From: HXMU1420-13 sp965249965
Lineage (GTDB): Bacteria; Bacteroidota; Rhodothermia; Balneolales; Balneolaceae
Direction of reading: 5' to 3'
Length of the DNA: 64,000 nucleotides
Assembly (NCBI GenBank): GCA_965249965.1
Contig: OZ252262.1
Location: forward strand, 62,001-126,000
The position numbers and the translations under genes were made by a program. Shown here piece after piece: positions 18,162 to 27,258 of this stretch (its first letter is position 1; each line of letters starts with the position of its first letter). The notes below the pieces were generated by a model. The model was given only the letters and a program-made list of their open reading frames with translations. It did no database searches and was not told the origin of the DNA.

Positions 18162-19105
18162 CAGTTCATCTTTACTAAGTGCTGACGTGTTGTTATCAGA
18201 TTGGAGATTCTTACTCCAAAATGATCGTCGATAACCACAACTTCTCCTTGCGCAATACGCTGCCCATTTACCAATATATCAACCGGTTCGCCCGCTAATT
18301 TATCTAATTCTATTACCGACCCTTTTGCCAGTTGTAATACGCGGCCTAATGGTAATTCTATACGTCCAAGCTCAACGGACACGTCCATATTTACATCACG
18401 CAGCATGTCCATACTTTTGCCGTCCTCACCTTCGAAATCAAACGATGCATCGTCATCAAAATCTTCAAATTCAATGTAACTTCCACTCAAAACTTCATCA
18501 GTAATATCACCTAACTCCTCTCCATTTTTTTCAATAAAACCATCGCCTTGGGAGTCTTCGCTAATCAAATCATTTTGAGTTTCTTTTTCCTCTTCTTCTT
18601 CGATAAAAGTGGCAGGATTTCCAATTAAAACGGATGCCTGAACTTTGCTATCAGTAAGTCCTTCAACTTCTAATAAGGCGTGTACATATTCGGTATGGTG
18701 TAGGTAATCTTGAAGATTCGTGAACTGTAAGGGAATCACTTCATCAAAATCCACTTCAATGCCATCGTCTGCTAAAACCGATTTAAAGGTTGTTTTCATT
18801 TCGGATGAAAACTTCTTAAGTAAGTCTTCCGTCTTTTCGTTAAACGTTTTTTCGTCAGTACCCAACATTATTCCCGACAGCAATACTAACCATTCATTGT
18901 CCAGAATCCCGATTATGTCGGTCTTTTGCTTCTTATCGAAACACACCAGATAAATATCTTCAGATCCCAGTGTATTCAATTGATCTGCAGGTAAAAAAGT
19001 ATCTGATTTAGTGATAGTTACTTTCGTCTGCTCTAACAGAACAGAGGTTAAAAACTCTTCAATTTTTGGAAGGTATTGAGTTAGTTTATCGATGTATTTT
19101 TCCAT
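18161..19105 (-). CDS. fliN: C-ring protein FliN with FliY/CheC-like N-terminal domain
   Basis: FliN builds the base of the C ring, where switching and export-ATPase docking occur. The C-terminal 72 residues (243-314) are a clear SpoA/FliN domain: VELGRIELPLGRVLQLAKGSVIELDKLAGEPVDILVNG. Residues 1-165 resemble the CheC/CheX-type domain found in FliY, but the CheC phosphatase residues (E-x2-N) are not evident in the helix around EKTEDLLKKFSSEM. Residues 165-230 are an acidic linker. No CheY-binding peptide is visible at the N-terminus. It sits 2 bases after fliM. Confidence 0.92.
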   Translation of the reverse strand: MEKYIDKLTQYLPKIEEFLTSVLLEQTKVTITKSDTFLPADQLNTLGSEDIYLVCFDKKQKTDIIGILDNEWLVLLSGIMLGTDEKTFNEKTEDLLKKFSSEMKTTFKSVLADDGIEVDFDEVIPLQFTNLQDYLHHTEYVHALLEVEGLTDSKVQASVLIGNPATFIEEEEEKETQNDLISEDSQGDGFIEKNGEELGDITDEVLSGSYIEFEDFDDDASFDFEGEDGKSMDMLRDVNMDVSVELGRIELPLGRVLQLAKGSVIELDKLAGEPVDILVNGQRIAQGEVVVIDDHFGVRISNLITTRQHLVKMN

Positions 19106-19107
19106 GG

Positions 19108-20043
19108 CTATACCAGTTCCTGTTCATTAATTTCTTCGATTATTTCGAACACTTTGATGGCTTTTCTACCCTGTTTTAAGCCTGGGTAACCATTCATTTT
19201 CGCTACCCCATTTACTTTTATGTTCAAAGGTTCATCTGCTTTCTGATTGAGCGGAATTGTATCCCCCTCTTTCAATTTTAATATTTCATGCAGGGATAAG
19301 GTTGTTGTTCCCAATAATGGCTGGATGTGCACAGGCGCTTTTTTCAAAGTTCTGCGATAATCCATAGCAGCTTCAGCATTTAAACGCTCTAGATTTGATC
19401 CTTTGTCACTTTTTAAGATCGATTCGTTCAATGCTCGCTTTAAAAAGCTATTGGTATAGGAAATACCAAGTTCTATAATTTCCTCACCTAGTTCGATTCG
19501 CATTTTGGCAGTCAATAATGGATCGACAGACCCCAAATGCACATTCTCAGGCTTACTTTCATAGGCCACATTTTCCACACTAAATCGAGTGTATGGCTCC
19601 CATGCATCTATAATTAAACCCTGAATTCCACTTTGTATTCGCGAAATAATTTTTTCTTCGATGGTTGTTAGCACCCGCTTATAACTAAGATCTATACCAG
19701 GCCCTCCACTTTCTCTCTCGATAATGTGAATACAAAATTCGGAGGGTAGATATAATATAATATCACCGCTTAATTGCCTACCACCCATCAAATAGATAAC
19801 AGCAGGAGTTGCCATATCCTGAATAAGATCTACCGGTGAATACTGCTCGATTCTATCCAGAGTTACTTCGACTTTATAATTTAAAGATTGCCCAAAAATA
19901 CGAGCCATACCTCTCGCGATATTATCATGTATCTGCGAGATAATTCTCATAATCTCTTTGCTAAAGAGTTTCGGGCGTTTAAAGTCGTAGGGTACTACAT
20001 ACTTAAGCTTTCCCTTTCTCTTTTGTGTTGATTGGGAATCCAT
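19108..20043 (-). CDS. fliM: C-ring switch protein FliM without CheY-binding peptide
   Basis: FliM is the middle ring protein of the switch. The 311-residue protein has the core motif YDFKRPK at residues 19-25, the SpoA domain near the C-terminus (LSLHEILKLKEGDTIPLNQKADEPLNIKVNG) and the expected length for that core. FliM normally starts with LSQxEIDALL, which binds phosphorylated CheY. Here only an 18-residue basic leader precedes the core and the motif is missing. No in-frame upstream start could add it: the region before is only 24 bases after fliL. Confidence 0.95.
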   Translation of the reverse strand: MDSQSTQKRKGKLKYVVPYDFKRPKLFSKEIMRIISQIHDNIARGMARIFGQSLNYKVEVTLDRIEQYSPVDLIQDMATPAVIYLMGGRQLSGDIILYLPSEFCIHIIERESGGPGIDLSYKRVLTTIEEKIISRIQSGIQGLIIDAWEPYTRFSVENVAYESKPENVHLGSVDPLLTAKMRIELGEEIIELGISYTNSFLKRALNESILKSDKGSNLERLNAEAAMDYRRTLKKAPVHIQPLLGTTTLSLHEILKLKEGDTIPLNQKADEPLNIKVNGVAKMNGYPGLKQGRKAIKVFEIIEEINEQELV

Positions 20044-20067
20044 CGATTTTATAGTATGTGTTTATAA

Positions 20068-20562
20068 TCATTGCAATACATACTTCGTGAAATACAAGTT
20101 TTGTACCGAAGTCTCCCCAATCGATGAATTAATTATATCTGTTACTTCTTGCCGCAGTTTTTCTCTTTCCTCAGAGGTAGTTAACTGGGTAACCGTTCGC
20201 CTTGAAAAGGTTTCTATGAGGTCTTGTTTTACCTTCGGATTATGAGATTCCATTAGTGGAATATGCTCAACATTCATTTCTAAGCTTATTTCAACCATTA
20301 AATAACGCCTGCCATTCGTATTGGCTGGGTTCACTACCAGTTGCTCCATTAAATATGAACCAATTTCCGGTGGTTCTTCAGCATTCATTTTTGCGTATAA
20401 ACTTGGGTAGTAATTATCAACAATTACATAAGCGAGATAAGCCTGACCTGCAAGAATTAACACTAACAGGAAAATTTTTCCAATTGAAACCAGCTTATTT
20501 GGGGCTTTTTTACTTTTCCCGCCTCCTTTTTTTTCTTTCGATTCTTTCTTTTGTTCTGCCAT
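20068..20562 (-). CDS. fliL: Flagellar basal body-associated protein FliL
   Basis: FliL is a single-pass inner membrane protein that surrounds the stator and supports torque. The 164-residue protein has a lysine-rich cytoplasmic start, one membrane helix (about 26-49), and the periplasmic core with YLMVEISLEMNVEH and the C-terminal SSIGETSVQNLYFTKYVLQ, typical of the family. It lies between motB and fliM. Confidence 0.95.
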   Translation of the reverse strand: MAEQKKESKEKKGGGKSKKAPNKLVSIGKIFLLVLILAGQAYLAYVIVDNYYPSLYAKMNAEEPPEIGSYLMEQLVVNPANTNGRRYLMVEISLEMNVEHIPLMESHNPKVKQDLIETFSRRTVTQLTTSEEREKLRQEVTDIINSSIGETSVQNLYFTKYVLQ

Positions 20563-20573
20563 TGTTTTCCTCT

Positions 20574-21329
20574 CTATTCCGGTATAGTCATCGCTGTTTC
20601 TAGGGTAACTATGTCATTCTCTTGGTTACTATTCTTGTTCAAAATGTTGTCTTTCAAATAAACTTCTACTCTACGGTTTGCCCGCCTCCCATTTGCCGTA
20701 TTATTTGATGCAACCGGACGGTGTTCTCCATAACTAGTAGCCTTGAACAACTCTGGCTTCAAATCAGAAGTATCCTGTAAATATTGAAGCACTGAAACTG
20801 CTCGGGCAGCACCTAAATGCCAATTTGTTTGATGAACACTTCCACCGCTTACTGGGATATTATCGGTATGTCCCTGTACTTCTACTTCCCATCTACCATC
20901 GAGGATAGTTTTTGAAACTTCGTCCAGGATTTCTTTTGCCCCAGGCAATAATTCCGACGACCCACTATTGAAAGCAACCGAATCGTTTAATGTAATAACG
21001 AATCCTTCCTCGGTAGCTTCAATATCTACTCCTTCCATTTCAGCAATACTATCAACAAACTCTGCCATTGCCTGCCATCGCTCCATTTGTTCTTCCAAAA
21101 ACTCCTCAACTTGCTCTGGATTTGGATTATTTTGCAGATCGGTTGTTAAACTACTGTTATCCGGAAAAAAACCGGAATGCTGCTGGAAGTAGGAAATGAA
21201 ACTATTAAAGGCCTGTTCCTCAACTCCGGGTGTCATCGTGTATAAAAGAACGAAGAACACCAGGAGAAGTGTCACCAGGTCGCCATAGGTCATTAACCAG
21301 GTTCCAGAATCTTCTTTAGGTTTTCCCAT
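20574..21329 (-). CDS. motB: Stator protein MotB
   Basis: MotB anchors the stator to peptidoglycan and carries the proton-binding aspartate. In this 251-residue protein the helix TYGDLVTLLLVFFVLL holds that residue at D17, and the OmpA-like domain (about 115-225) has VEVQGHTDNIPVSGG and NGRRANRRVEVYL. Use of D with the preceding G is typical of the family. Ion specificity cannot be decided by eye. The start overlaps the motA end by 37 bases. Confidence 0.96.
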   Translation of the reverse strand: MGKPKEDSGTWLMTYGDLVTLLLVFFVLLYTMTPGVEEQAFNSFISYFQQHSGFFPDNSSLTTDLQNNPNPEQVEEFLEEQMERWQAMAEFVDSIAEMEGVDIEATEEGFVITLNDSVAFNSGSSELLPGAKEILDEVSKTILDGRWEVEVQGHTDNIPVSGGSVHQTNWHLGAARAVSVLQYLQDTSDLKPELFKATSYGEHRPVASNNTANGRRANRRVEVYLKDNILNKNSNQENDIVTLETAMTIPE

Positions 21330-22171
21330 TCTTTACCTTGTTGTTCTTTCCAAAGTTTATAAAGTTTTTCGTCGCGAGCTTTCATGATCTTAAGCCCTTC
21401 ATGATGTTTCACATATTCAGCTCTTTCTGCAGGTTCAATATATATGAGCATTTTCTTTTCCATGATTCGCGGGTTTTCACCTTCAACCATGGATAGAATG
21501 GCTACTCGAAACATTTTCTTTCGATTCAAATCCTTCTCGGCCAGATAGGTAACTTTCCCCGCCAATGGAGCAAAAAGCATATTAGACAACATACTTCCAT
21601 ATAGCGTAGTTAGCAGAGCTACTGCGATACCGGCACCTAAAGCCTCAGGATCAGATAGGTTTTGCAACATAAGTACCATCCCGATCACTGTACCAATCAT
21701 CCCAAAGGCCGGAGCAAAATTACTCATAGCATTAAGTACATTAATGGCCGTGTATGAAATTTCTTCTTCACTAGTAATTTCATCTGAGAGAATGCTATTT
21801 AAACTCTCTGTTTTAAATCCATCAACGGCTAGTTGTAGCCCATTCTTTAAATATTCGTCTTTTAAATGTTTGATGTCTTCGTCGAGCACTAATAAACCGC
21901 CTGTACGAACCCGGCGAGCAAACAAGGTGATTACTTCCATGTCTGTCCGTAAGTCTGCATCAGCATCTTTCATTAGCCGAACCATTAATTGAAAGCTTCC
22001 TTTAATCTTATCCAAATCGAAGCTTACCATGGTTGAAGCAAAAAGTCCCCCGGCTACGATAATGAAAGAAGGGACATCGATAAATATCAGAATATTTGCC
22101 TTAGGTAAAATAGCTCCCAGCACAAGGACAATGCCCAGCACTAAGCCAATCATACTCGATTTATCCAGCAT
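21293..22171 (-). CDS. motA: Stator protein MotA
   Basis: MotA forms the rotating pentamer of the stator. The 292-residue protein has four hydrophobic segments, the conserved periplasm-facing helix NFAPAFGMIGTVIGMVLMLQ, GAGIAVALLTTLYGSMLSN, and a cytoplasmic C-terminal region RVAILSMVEGENPRIMEKKML. Length matches E. coli MotA (295). It is the first gene of the leftward unit. A perfect sigma-28 -10 box lies 74 bases upstream. Confidence 0.97.
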   Translation of the reverse strand: MLDKSSMIGLVLGIVLVLGAILPKANILIFIDVPSFIIVAGGLFASTMVSFDLDKIKGSFQLMVRLMKDADADLRTDMEVITLFARRVRTGGLLVLDEDIKHLKDEYLKNGLQLAVDGFKTESLNSILSDEITSEEEISYTAINVLNAMSNFAPAFGMIGTVIGMVLMLQNLSDPEALGAGIAVALLTTLYGSMLSNMLFAPLAGKVTYLAEKDLNRKKMFRVAILSMVEGENPRIMEKKMLIYIEPAERAEYVKHHEGLKIMKARDEKLYKLWKEQQGKEWENLKKILEPG

Positions 22172-22244
22172 ACCGTTTTCTGTTTCTCCGTTCAGATTAG
22201 CGCTCTGCTACTCTTCAACGGATGGTTGTATAGTTCTCCAGTAT

Positions 22245-22271
22245 TTATCGGCAGTGAATATCAGTTCATAA
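22245..22271 (-). promoter_or_regulatory. FliA (sigma-28)-type promoter of motA-fliR unit
   Basis: Read on the minus strand: TTAT (22,271-22,268), a 15-base spacer, then perfect GCCGATAA (22,252-22,245). It points at motA, 74 bases away, and lies downstream of the flgE terminator. The -35 matches the variant seen before the kinase at 36,822. Confidence 0.7.
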
Positions 22272-22310
22272 GTTTAAGTTTTATGAATCCGTACGTGCAT
22301 TTGGTACCAT

Positions 22311-22349
22311 AAAAAAACCCCTACCAGGCATAACGCCAAGAGGGGTTTT
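22311..22349 (-). terminator. Intrinsic terminator after flgE
   Basis: Perfect 9-base arms AAAACCCCT (22,314-22,322) and AGGGGTTTT (22,341-22,349). On the minus strand the hairpin is followed by a run of seven T. It ends the long flgB-flgE unit, 50 bases after the flgE stop. Confidence 0.9.
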
Positions 22350-22398
22350 AACCAACCTACCATGAAGTTTTTTAAACTATGAAGCTTTTATCGGGTAA

Positions 22399-24015
22399 TT
22401 ATCGCTTCAAGTTAACTGCTTCCGTCAACATTTCGTCGGAAGTTGTAATTACTCGTGCATTCGATTGATAAGCACGTTGTGAGGTAATCATATTTGTAAA
22501 TTCGCGAGCCAAGTCTACATTCGAGCCTTCAAGACTACCGGAATTAATATTTGTTCCTGCAAGACTTGCAGCCGTATCAATGAACGTTTCGCCTGCTGCT
22601 GATGTGGCCCGGAATAATCCTGAACCTATCATCTCCAATCCATTTTGATTTTGAACCTGAGCTACAGCAATCTGAGCTAATACGGCTGAATTACCGTTAT
22701 CGTAGATTCCCTGTAGTTGGCCATCACCATCTATGGCTACATCAACTAATAAACCAGATCTGTAACCATCCTGGCTGGTAACTTTTGCTGTGTTTTGGCC
22801 AGAATATTGTGAAAATGTGGTTCCAGTATTTTTGTCGCCCAATGATACTTCAAAAGAGGTGGTTCCTGCGCCACCTCCCGGTTCGAAAGTAAGGGTAAAA
22901 ATATCGCCTGAGGTCATTTGTCCAAGTTCATCGAAGGTTACCGTACCAGACTGGCCTGAACTGATCGTTTCACCGTCAAGAAATTTTGCATTATACTGCC
23001 ATTCGTTGTTTGCTGTTTGGGTAAACTCGAGAATTAAAGAATGAGCTCTACCCAGATTATCAAATACGGTAGTACTCATGGTTTGAGAATTTGTCGCACC
23101 TTCCTGAGTAATGCCAAAACCCGGGAAATTGATATCTCCCGTTCCGGTTACAGTTATATTTGAAATATCAAGCTGACTATCACCCAGTTGCGATGATCGT
23201 AATGTAAGAGCACCATCTACTAACAACATTTCTGCCTCCCCGGCTGGCAATCCACTATTGAACGAAGCTATCATATCATCCAAAGTATCGCCTGTTGTAA
23301 ATGTATGAGATACAGTGGTTGCAGTACCATCATTTAAAGTCACATCAAATGTTATTTGATCACCATCTGCTAAATCAGTGAGCGTTTGTGAAATGTCATT
23401 AATCAAAGATGAACCATCAGCAGGATCGCCTGCTACGGTAAACCCACTTTGACTCTGAATTACTTTATTCCGACTTGTATTCGCATTCAAGTTACCGGCG
23501 AGTGTAACTAAATCAGTTTGTTTTGGTGGCAGCGGATTCTCGAAATCAATTCGAACAGAATCAGGTGTACCGCCCGCAATAATATTACCAGATCTATCGG
23601 CGATATAGCCCATTACATTATTTCCTGACTGATCTACAAGAAATCCATCACTGTTAAATACAAAGTTACCAGCTCTTGAAAGAAGATTTTCACCACCAGA
23701 GTTGATCACAAAAAATCCTTCGCCGGAAAGAGCTAAATCGGTAGTTCTTCCGGTATTTTGCATTGCACCCTGGGCAAAATTTCTACTTATTGATGATACG
23801 CGAACTCCAAGACCAACTTGATTACTAAGCTGTGGAGCAGAGTCTCCGGCACCTTCTCTTCCTAAATTCTGATTCATCATCTCTGCAAAGGTGATCGAAG
23901 ATGATTTAAATCCGGCGGTATCAACATTTGCAATATTGTTACCAATCACGTCCATTTTTGCCTGAAATGCATTTAGTCCGCTTACACCGGCATTTAAAGA
24001 TTTAACTAATGACAT
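22399..24015 (-). CDS. flgE: Flagellar hook protein
   Basis: FlgE polymerises into the hook. The 538-residue protein has the rod/hook N-terminal helix with MDVIGNNIANVDTAGFKSS, the LSGEGFFVINSG and LSRAGNFVFNSDGFLV motifs, and the C-terminal helix FTNMITSQRAYQSNARVITTSDEMLTEAVNLKR. It is longer than E. coli FlgE (402), with an enlarged surface domain at about 150-400. The 97-base gap to flgD may hold a separate signal, but none is recognised. Confidence 0.97.
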   Translation of the reverse strand: MSLVKSLNAGVSGLNAFQAKMDVIGNNIANVDTAGFKSSSITFAEMMNQNLGREGAGDSAPQLSNQVGLGVRVSSISRNFAQGAMQNTGRTTDLALSGEGFFVINSGGENLLSRAGNFVFNSDGFLVDQSGNNVMGYIADRSGNIIAGGTPDSVRIDFENPLPPKQTDLVTLAGNLNANTSRNKVIQSQSGFTVAGDPADGSSLINDISQTLTDLADGDQITFDVTLNDGTATTVSHTFTTGDTLDDMIASFNSGLPAGEAEMLLVDGALTLRSSQLGDSQLDISNITVTGTGDINFPGFGITQEGATNSQTMSTTVFDNLGRAHSLILEFTQTANNEWQYNAKFLDGETISSGQSGTVTFDELGQMTSGDIFTLTFEPGGGAGTTSFEVSLGDKNTGTTFSQYSGQNTAKVTSQDGYRSGLLVDVAIDGDGQLQGIYDNGNSAVLAQIAVAQVQNQNGLEMIGSGLFRATSAAGETFIDTAASLAGTNINSGSLEGSNVDLAREFTNMITSQRAYQSNARVITTSDEMLTEAVNLKR

Positions 24016-24112
24016 GAGAGTTCTCCTGTTTTTTTAGTGCAGTATTTTTCTGCTGATGCTGCTCTCTATGTTCTGAGCAACCCGTTATAGTTATGTTATT
24101 TGTTTTCAATTT

Positions 24113-24793
24113 CTATTCGTCAATTATTCCGGTTCCAACTTCTTCTACATCACCAATTGGAATATCTATGCCATTTACAGCAAGGAATACCCCTTGTGTT
24201 GTGTACCGTACTTTACTTGCAAAACCTTCTAAAAATGTAAGTGCACCCACATTGTTGTCACCATTTTTAGCAACTACCTCTACGATATATTCGCCTTCTC
24301 CTAATCGATCTCCGTTATTATCAAGGCCATCCCATTTCCATGAATTATCTCCAGAGGGTATCCCATTAAAATTTTCTCGGCGAACTTCGGCACCACTAGC
24401 GGTACGAATTACTATTTCCACTTCTGTAGCAGAGTCGTTTAGTTTGTAATTGATTTCAGCATTACCCTCGCTGCTCAATGCTATCCTATTACTTAATGCT
24501 CGTACTTCTTTGCCAGTTAGCGAGGCGGCCATAGAATTTGTAAGGCTTGCTCCCATCAAATCCTGGCTAAATGCCAGATCAGATAGACCACTGTTTACTT
24601 CGATTAGCTGCTCTACTGAGTTAAACTGAGCTAACTGAGATGCAAACTGTGCACCATCCATGGGATTAACAGGATCCTGATTTTGTAACTGAGCTACTAA
24701 CAATTGTAGAAATTCTTGTTGTCCTAATTCAGCTTTACCTTGCGGCTGAGAACTAAGTTGGGTTAATGCTGGGTTAATGCCTTGTATATTCAT
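24113..24793 (-). CDS. flgD: Hook capping protein
   Basis: FlgD caps the growing hook. The 226-residue protein has the N-terminal export and capping motif LGQQEFLQLLVAQLQNQDPVNPMDGAQFASQLAQFNSVEQL (residues 24-64), followed by the FlgD Ig-like/Tudor part with DSATEVEIVIRTASG and WKWDGLDNNGDRLGEGEY. Length matches E. coli FlgD (231). It follows fliK, its functional neighbour. Confidence 0.97.
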   Translation of the reverse strand: MNIQGINPALTQLSSQPQGKAELGQQEFLQLLVAQLQNQDPVNPMDGAQFASQLAQFNSVEQLIEVNSGLSDLAFSQDLMGASLTNSMAASLTGKEVRALSNRIALSSEGNAEINYKLNDSATEVEIVIRTASGAEVRRENFNGIPSGDNSWKWDGLDNNGDRLGEGEYIVEVVAKNGDNNVGALTFLEGFASKVRYTTQGVFLAVNGIDIPIGDVEEVGTGIIDE

Positions 24794-24803
24794 AGCTAGT
24801 TAA

Positions 24804-26660
24804 TTAAACGGTCCACTCCATTTGGTTATACCCAAAATGGCGAATCGAAGATTGAAGCCCTTTTGCAGACGTTTGAGTAGCTTCCTCATTGATGGATGAC
24901 ATTCTGTTTCTTATCTCTCTGGATTGAGTGGTTTCATGCTCGTCTTCGAAATCACTCGAAGATTCTTCTGAACCATTCGCAAACTCCAAATCCAGTTCAA
25001 GATTCAATTCTTCTTTCAAATGATCTTTAAGTTCCTGCTCCATATTTTGAAGGAGCCGATTTAATTCCGGATTACTTGCAGCAAGTTTGATATGAAGTAC
25101 CCCATCAACATTTTTAGTTGTCATGTCGATATTATGGCCATCATCTAATTTAAAACTGTGTTTTTGCCACTGTTCTTCCTGTGCTCGTGCCGGGTTGGCC
25201 ACTTCTTGCTGTAAAACATTAGTAAAGGTATGAACCAGTGCTTTTCTTGCCGATGCATTCAGAACTGGGAGTTCACCTAATCTCATGTATCCCGAGAAAT
25301 TTGATTCTACAACTTTTTGATCTTTCCCTTGTACCGATTCCATCATAAACTCTTTGAGTAGAGCCTCCTGATCAGAATTTAGAGTGAGGTTTGGGTGATT
25401 GAAATGAATACTCTCATCTAAAGTATGCGTGCTGATAAAGCCAACCGGAACCTCCCGTGATGGGAGAATTTCCGGTCGAACGGAGTCAACTAGTAGTTTC
25501 AATCGAGTCTCGGCATGTTCAGTCATGGTTAAGGCAAACCGAGCTTCTTTAGCATCTTTTGGTTTGATCAACCCCGATTTATTTGACTGAATCATTTGTA
25601 TTAATTCGGGCTTTTTTGTCGCCTCAAAATTCTGAATTACCTCAGGCTGAAATTGCTCATGATTAGCCGGTTGACTAAATATCTGGCGTTGAATATCACG
25701 TTGAGTAAACGACTTTTCTTCCCAGTTTAAATTGATTTTCTGGACTTCTTGCTTGGCATGCTGGTCTCCAGATCTTGCCACATTACTTAGTGAATTTGAG
25801 ACATTCTGATCGACAAATTGACCCGAATCTGATCTAAAATTATCACCTAAAGAATTTTTTAGAATCTCTTTTTCTGATTTACTTACAACTGTTGGCACTT
25901 TATTGGATTCAAAGTGTGCCGTTGCAACTACTCTCTCAGAAATCTGACTCTGCCCTACTAAATTATTCTTTGAATGATGGGCATCGTTAAGAAATTCTTC
26001 TCTTTTAACAATTTGGTCAGTAAAATTTTCTGTTTTATAAATACTAGCTGACTCGAAATCCTGATTTTGTGGTGGCTTCAATGCGTCAACTTCGCTTTCT
26101 CTTAAAATCGTAGTAGCATTTACATTCGTTGTTTTTTGGTTTTCTAAAATACCTCCATCAACCAACTGCTGTACATGGGTATCTCTTGTTAGTTTTAACT
26201 CCTTATTCTCTTGAGTGCCGTCAACATAACTAGATTGTTCAATTCCTGAACTACTAGTTTTTACTGAATCGTCTAAAACAGTAGAGCTACTTTCAGACCC
26301 ATTTAAATCTAATTTAGCTATCAATTCTTTAGTTATAACATTCGATGCTGCTTCGTCCTTACTTCCGTTCTCTTGATCCTGAATTCCGTTCGTACTCACT
26401 TGAGTAAACGCAACTTTATTAACCTCGCATTCAGTGTCTTCCGTTGATTCTATCTGATTATTCAGTTGCTCACCTACTCCTCCGCCAATGTCTTCAAGGG
26501 CTACTCTTGAATTTGCTGCATTTTCAGTAATCGAGATCTGATGCATTAAATCACTAAAAAGAGATTCTGAATGGATCGTTTCCAGCCCTGAAGCTTTCGA
26601 CGTTTCAGCATTTCCACTTGATGAATTTTGGGCAATATTTGCGAACAATTCTTTGATCAT
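24804..26660 (-). CDS. fliK: Hook-length control protein FliK
   Basis: FliK measures hook length and triggers the FlhB specificity switch. The 618-residue protein is mostly low-complexity S/N/Q/E-rich sequence (1-420), as expected for a ruler. The Flg_hook domain is recognisable near the C-terminus (about 490-565): FKLDDGHNIDMTTKNVDGVLHIKLAASNPELNRLLQ. It is long compared with the 405 residues of Salmonella FliK. The start overlaps the preceding MotE-like gene by 4 bases. Confidence 0.88.
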   Translation of the reverse strand: MIKELFANIAQNSSSGNAETSKASGLETIHSESLFSDLMHQISITENAANSRVALEDIGGGVGEQLNNQIESTEDTECEVNKVAFTQVSTNGIQDQENGSKDEAASNVITKELIAKLDLNGSESSSTVLDDSVKTSSSGIEQSSYVDGTQENKELKLTRDTHVQQLVDGGILENQKTTNVNATTILRESEVDALKPPQNQDFESASIYKTENFTDQIVKREEFLNDAHHSKNNLVGQSQISERVVATAHFESNKVPTVVSKSEKEILKNSLGDNFRSDSGQFVDQNVSNSLSNVARSGDQHAKQEVQKINLNWEEKSFTQRDIQRQIFSQPANHEQFQPEVIQNFEATKKPELIQMIQSNKSGLIKPKDAKEARFALTMTEHAETRLKLLVDSVRPEILPSREVPVGFISTHTLDESIHFNHPNLTLNSDQEALLKEFMMESVQGKDQKVVESNFSGYMRLGELPVLNASARKALVHTFTNVLQQEVANPARAQEEQWQKHSFKLDDGHNIDMTTKNVDGVLHIKLAASNPELNRLLQNMEQELKDHLKEELNLELDLEFANGSEESSSDFEDEHETTQSREIRNRMSSINEEATQTSAKGLQSSIRHFGYNQMEWTV

Positions 26661-27253
26661 AGCATAATTTCTGTAATCAAACGTGCAGCACGATCTGAGT
26701 TTAATGCCCTTAAAATTTTCTCTCTCTGTGTATTCCCGGCCTCTCTGTAAAGGCGCACTAGTTGTTGGCTCGTCATTTTCTCAAGAATTGGAGCCATTTC
26801 ATTCTCTTCAAGATTTAATAAACTCTTCACCCGGTCTTTAAATGCCTCATCATCTAAATCTGCCGTTGCTGTAAAATCTTCCTGAGCTTGTGGCTCTTCG
26901 TCTTGCTTCGGGATATTCGCCGCCGCTTCCAGACCCTCTAATCGTGCGTTAAGCACATACACCAATCGGGTAAGCGAATCTACTTTATTTGCCCACTCTG
27001 TATCTTCAATGGTTACTACCAATTCGCCATTTTTGAATCGTTCTAGCGTCTCTAACGAATCAGCGGCAGCCAGGCTATCCAATCTTGCTAAAGAATCTAA
27101 TAATACTGAATCTACAAGGGTGCCATTCGTGCGAACAATCAGATCGTAGCGATCTTCGTTTAACATTGGATAGAGTAAATAGGTAACCACCAGCATTAAT
27201 AGAATAGGTACAACAAGAAAACCGGCAATCTTTACAATAGCTCCTTTATTCAT
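26657..27253 (-). CDS. MotE-like protein (MgtE N-terminal-type domain)
   Basis: The 198-residue protein has one N-terminal membrane helix (about 10-30), a coiled-coil region with LDSLARLDSLAAADSLETLERF (50-115), and a C-terminal MgtE_N-like helical domain (NEMAPILEKMTSQQLVRLYREAGNTQREKILRALNSDRAARLI). This matches the MotE family, often found between fliJ and fliK. In alphaproteobacteria MotE is a periplasmic chaperone for MotC, but no MotC is seen here, so its role is probably linked to export or stator assembly. Its resemblance to FliG-type helical modules is notable. Confidence 0.8.
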   Translation of the reverse strand: MNKGAIVKIAGFLVVPILLMLVVTYLLYPMLNEDRYDLIVRTNGTLVDSVLLDSLARLDSLAAADSLETLERFKNGELVVTIEDTEWANKVDSLTRLVYVLNARLEGLEAAANIPKQDEEPQAQEDFTATADLDDEAFKDRVKSLLNLEENEMAPILEKMTSQQLVRLYREAGNTQREKILRALNSDRAARLITEIML

Positions 27254-27258
27254 TGTTC

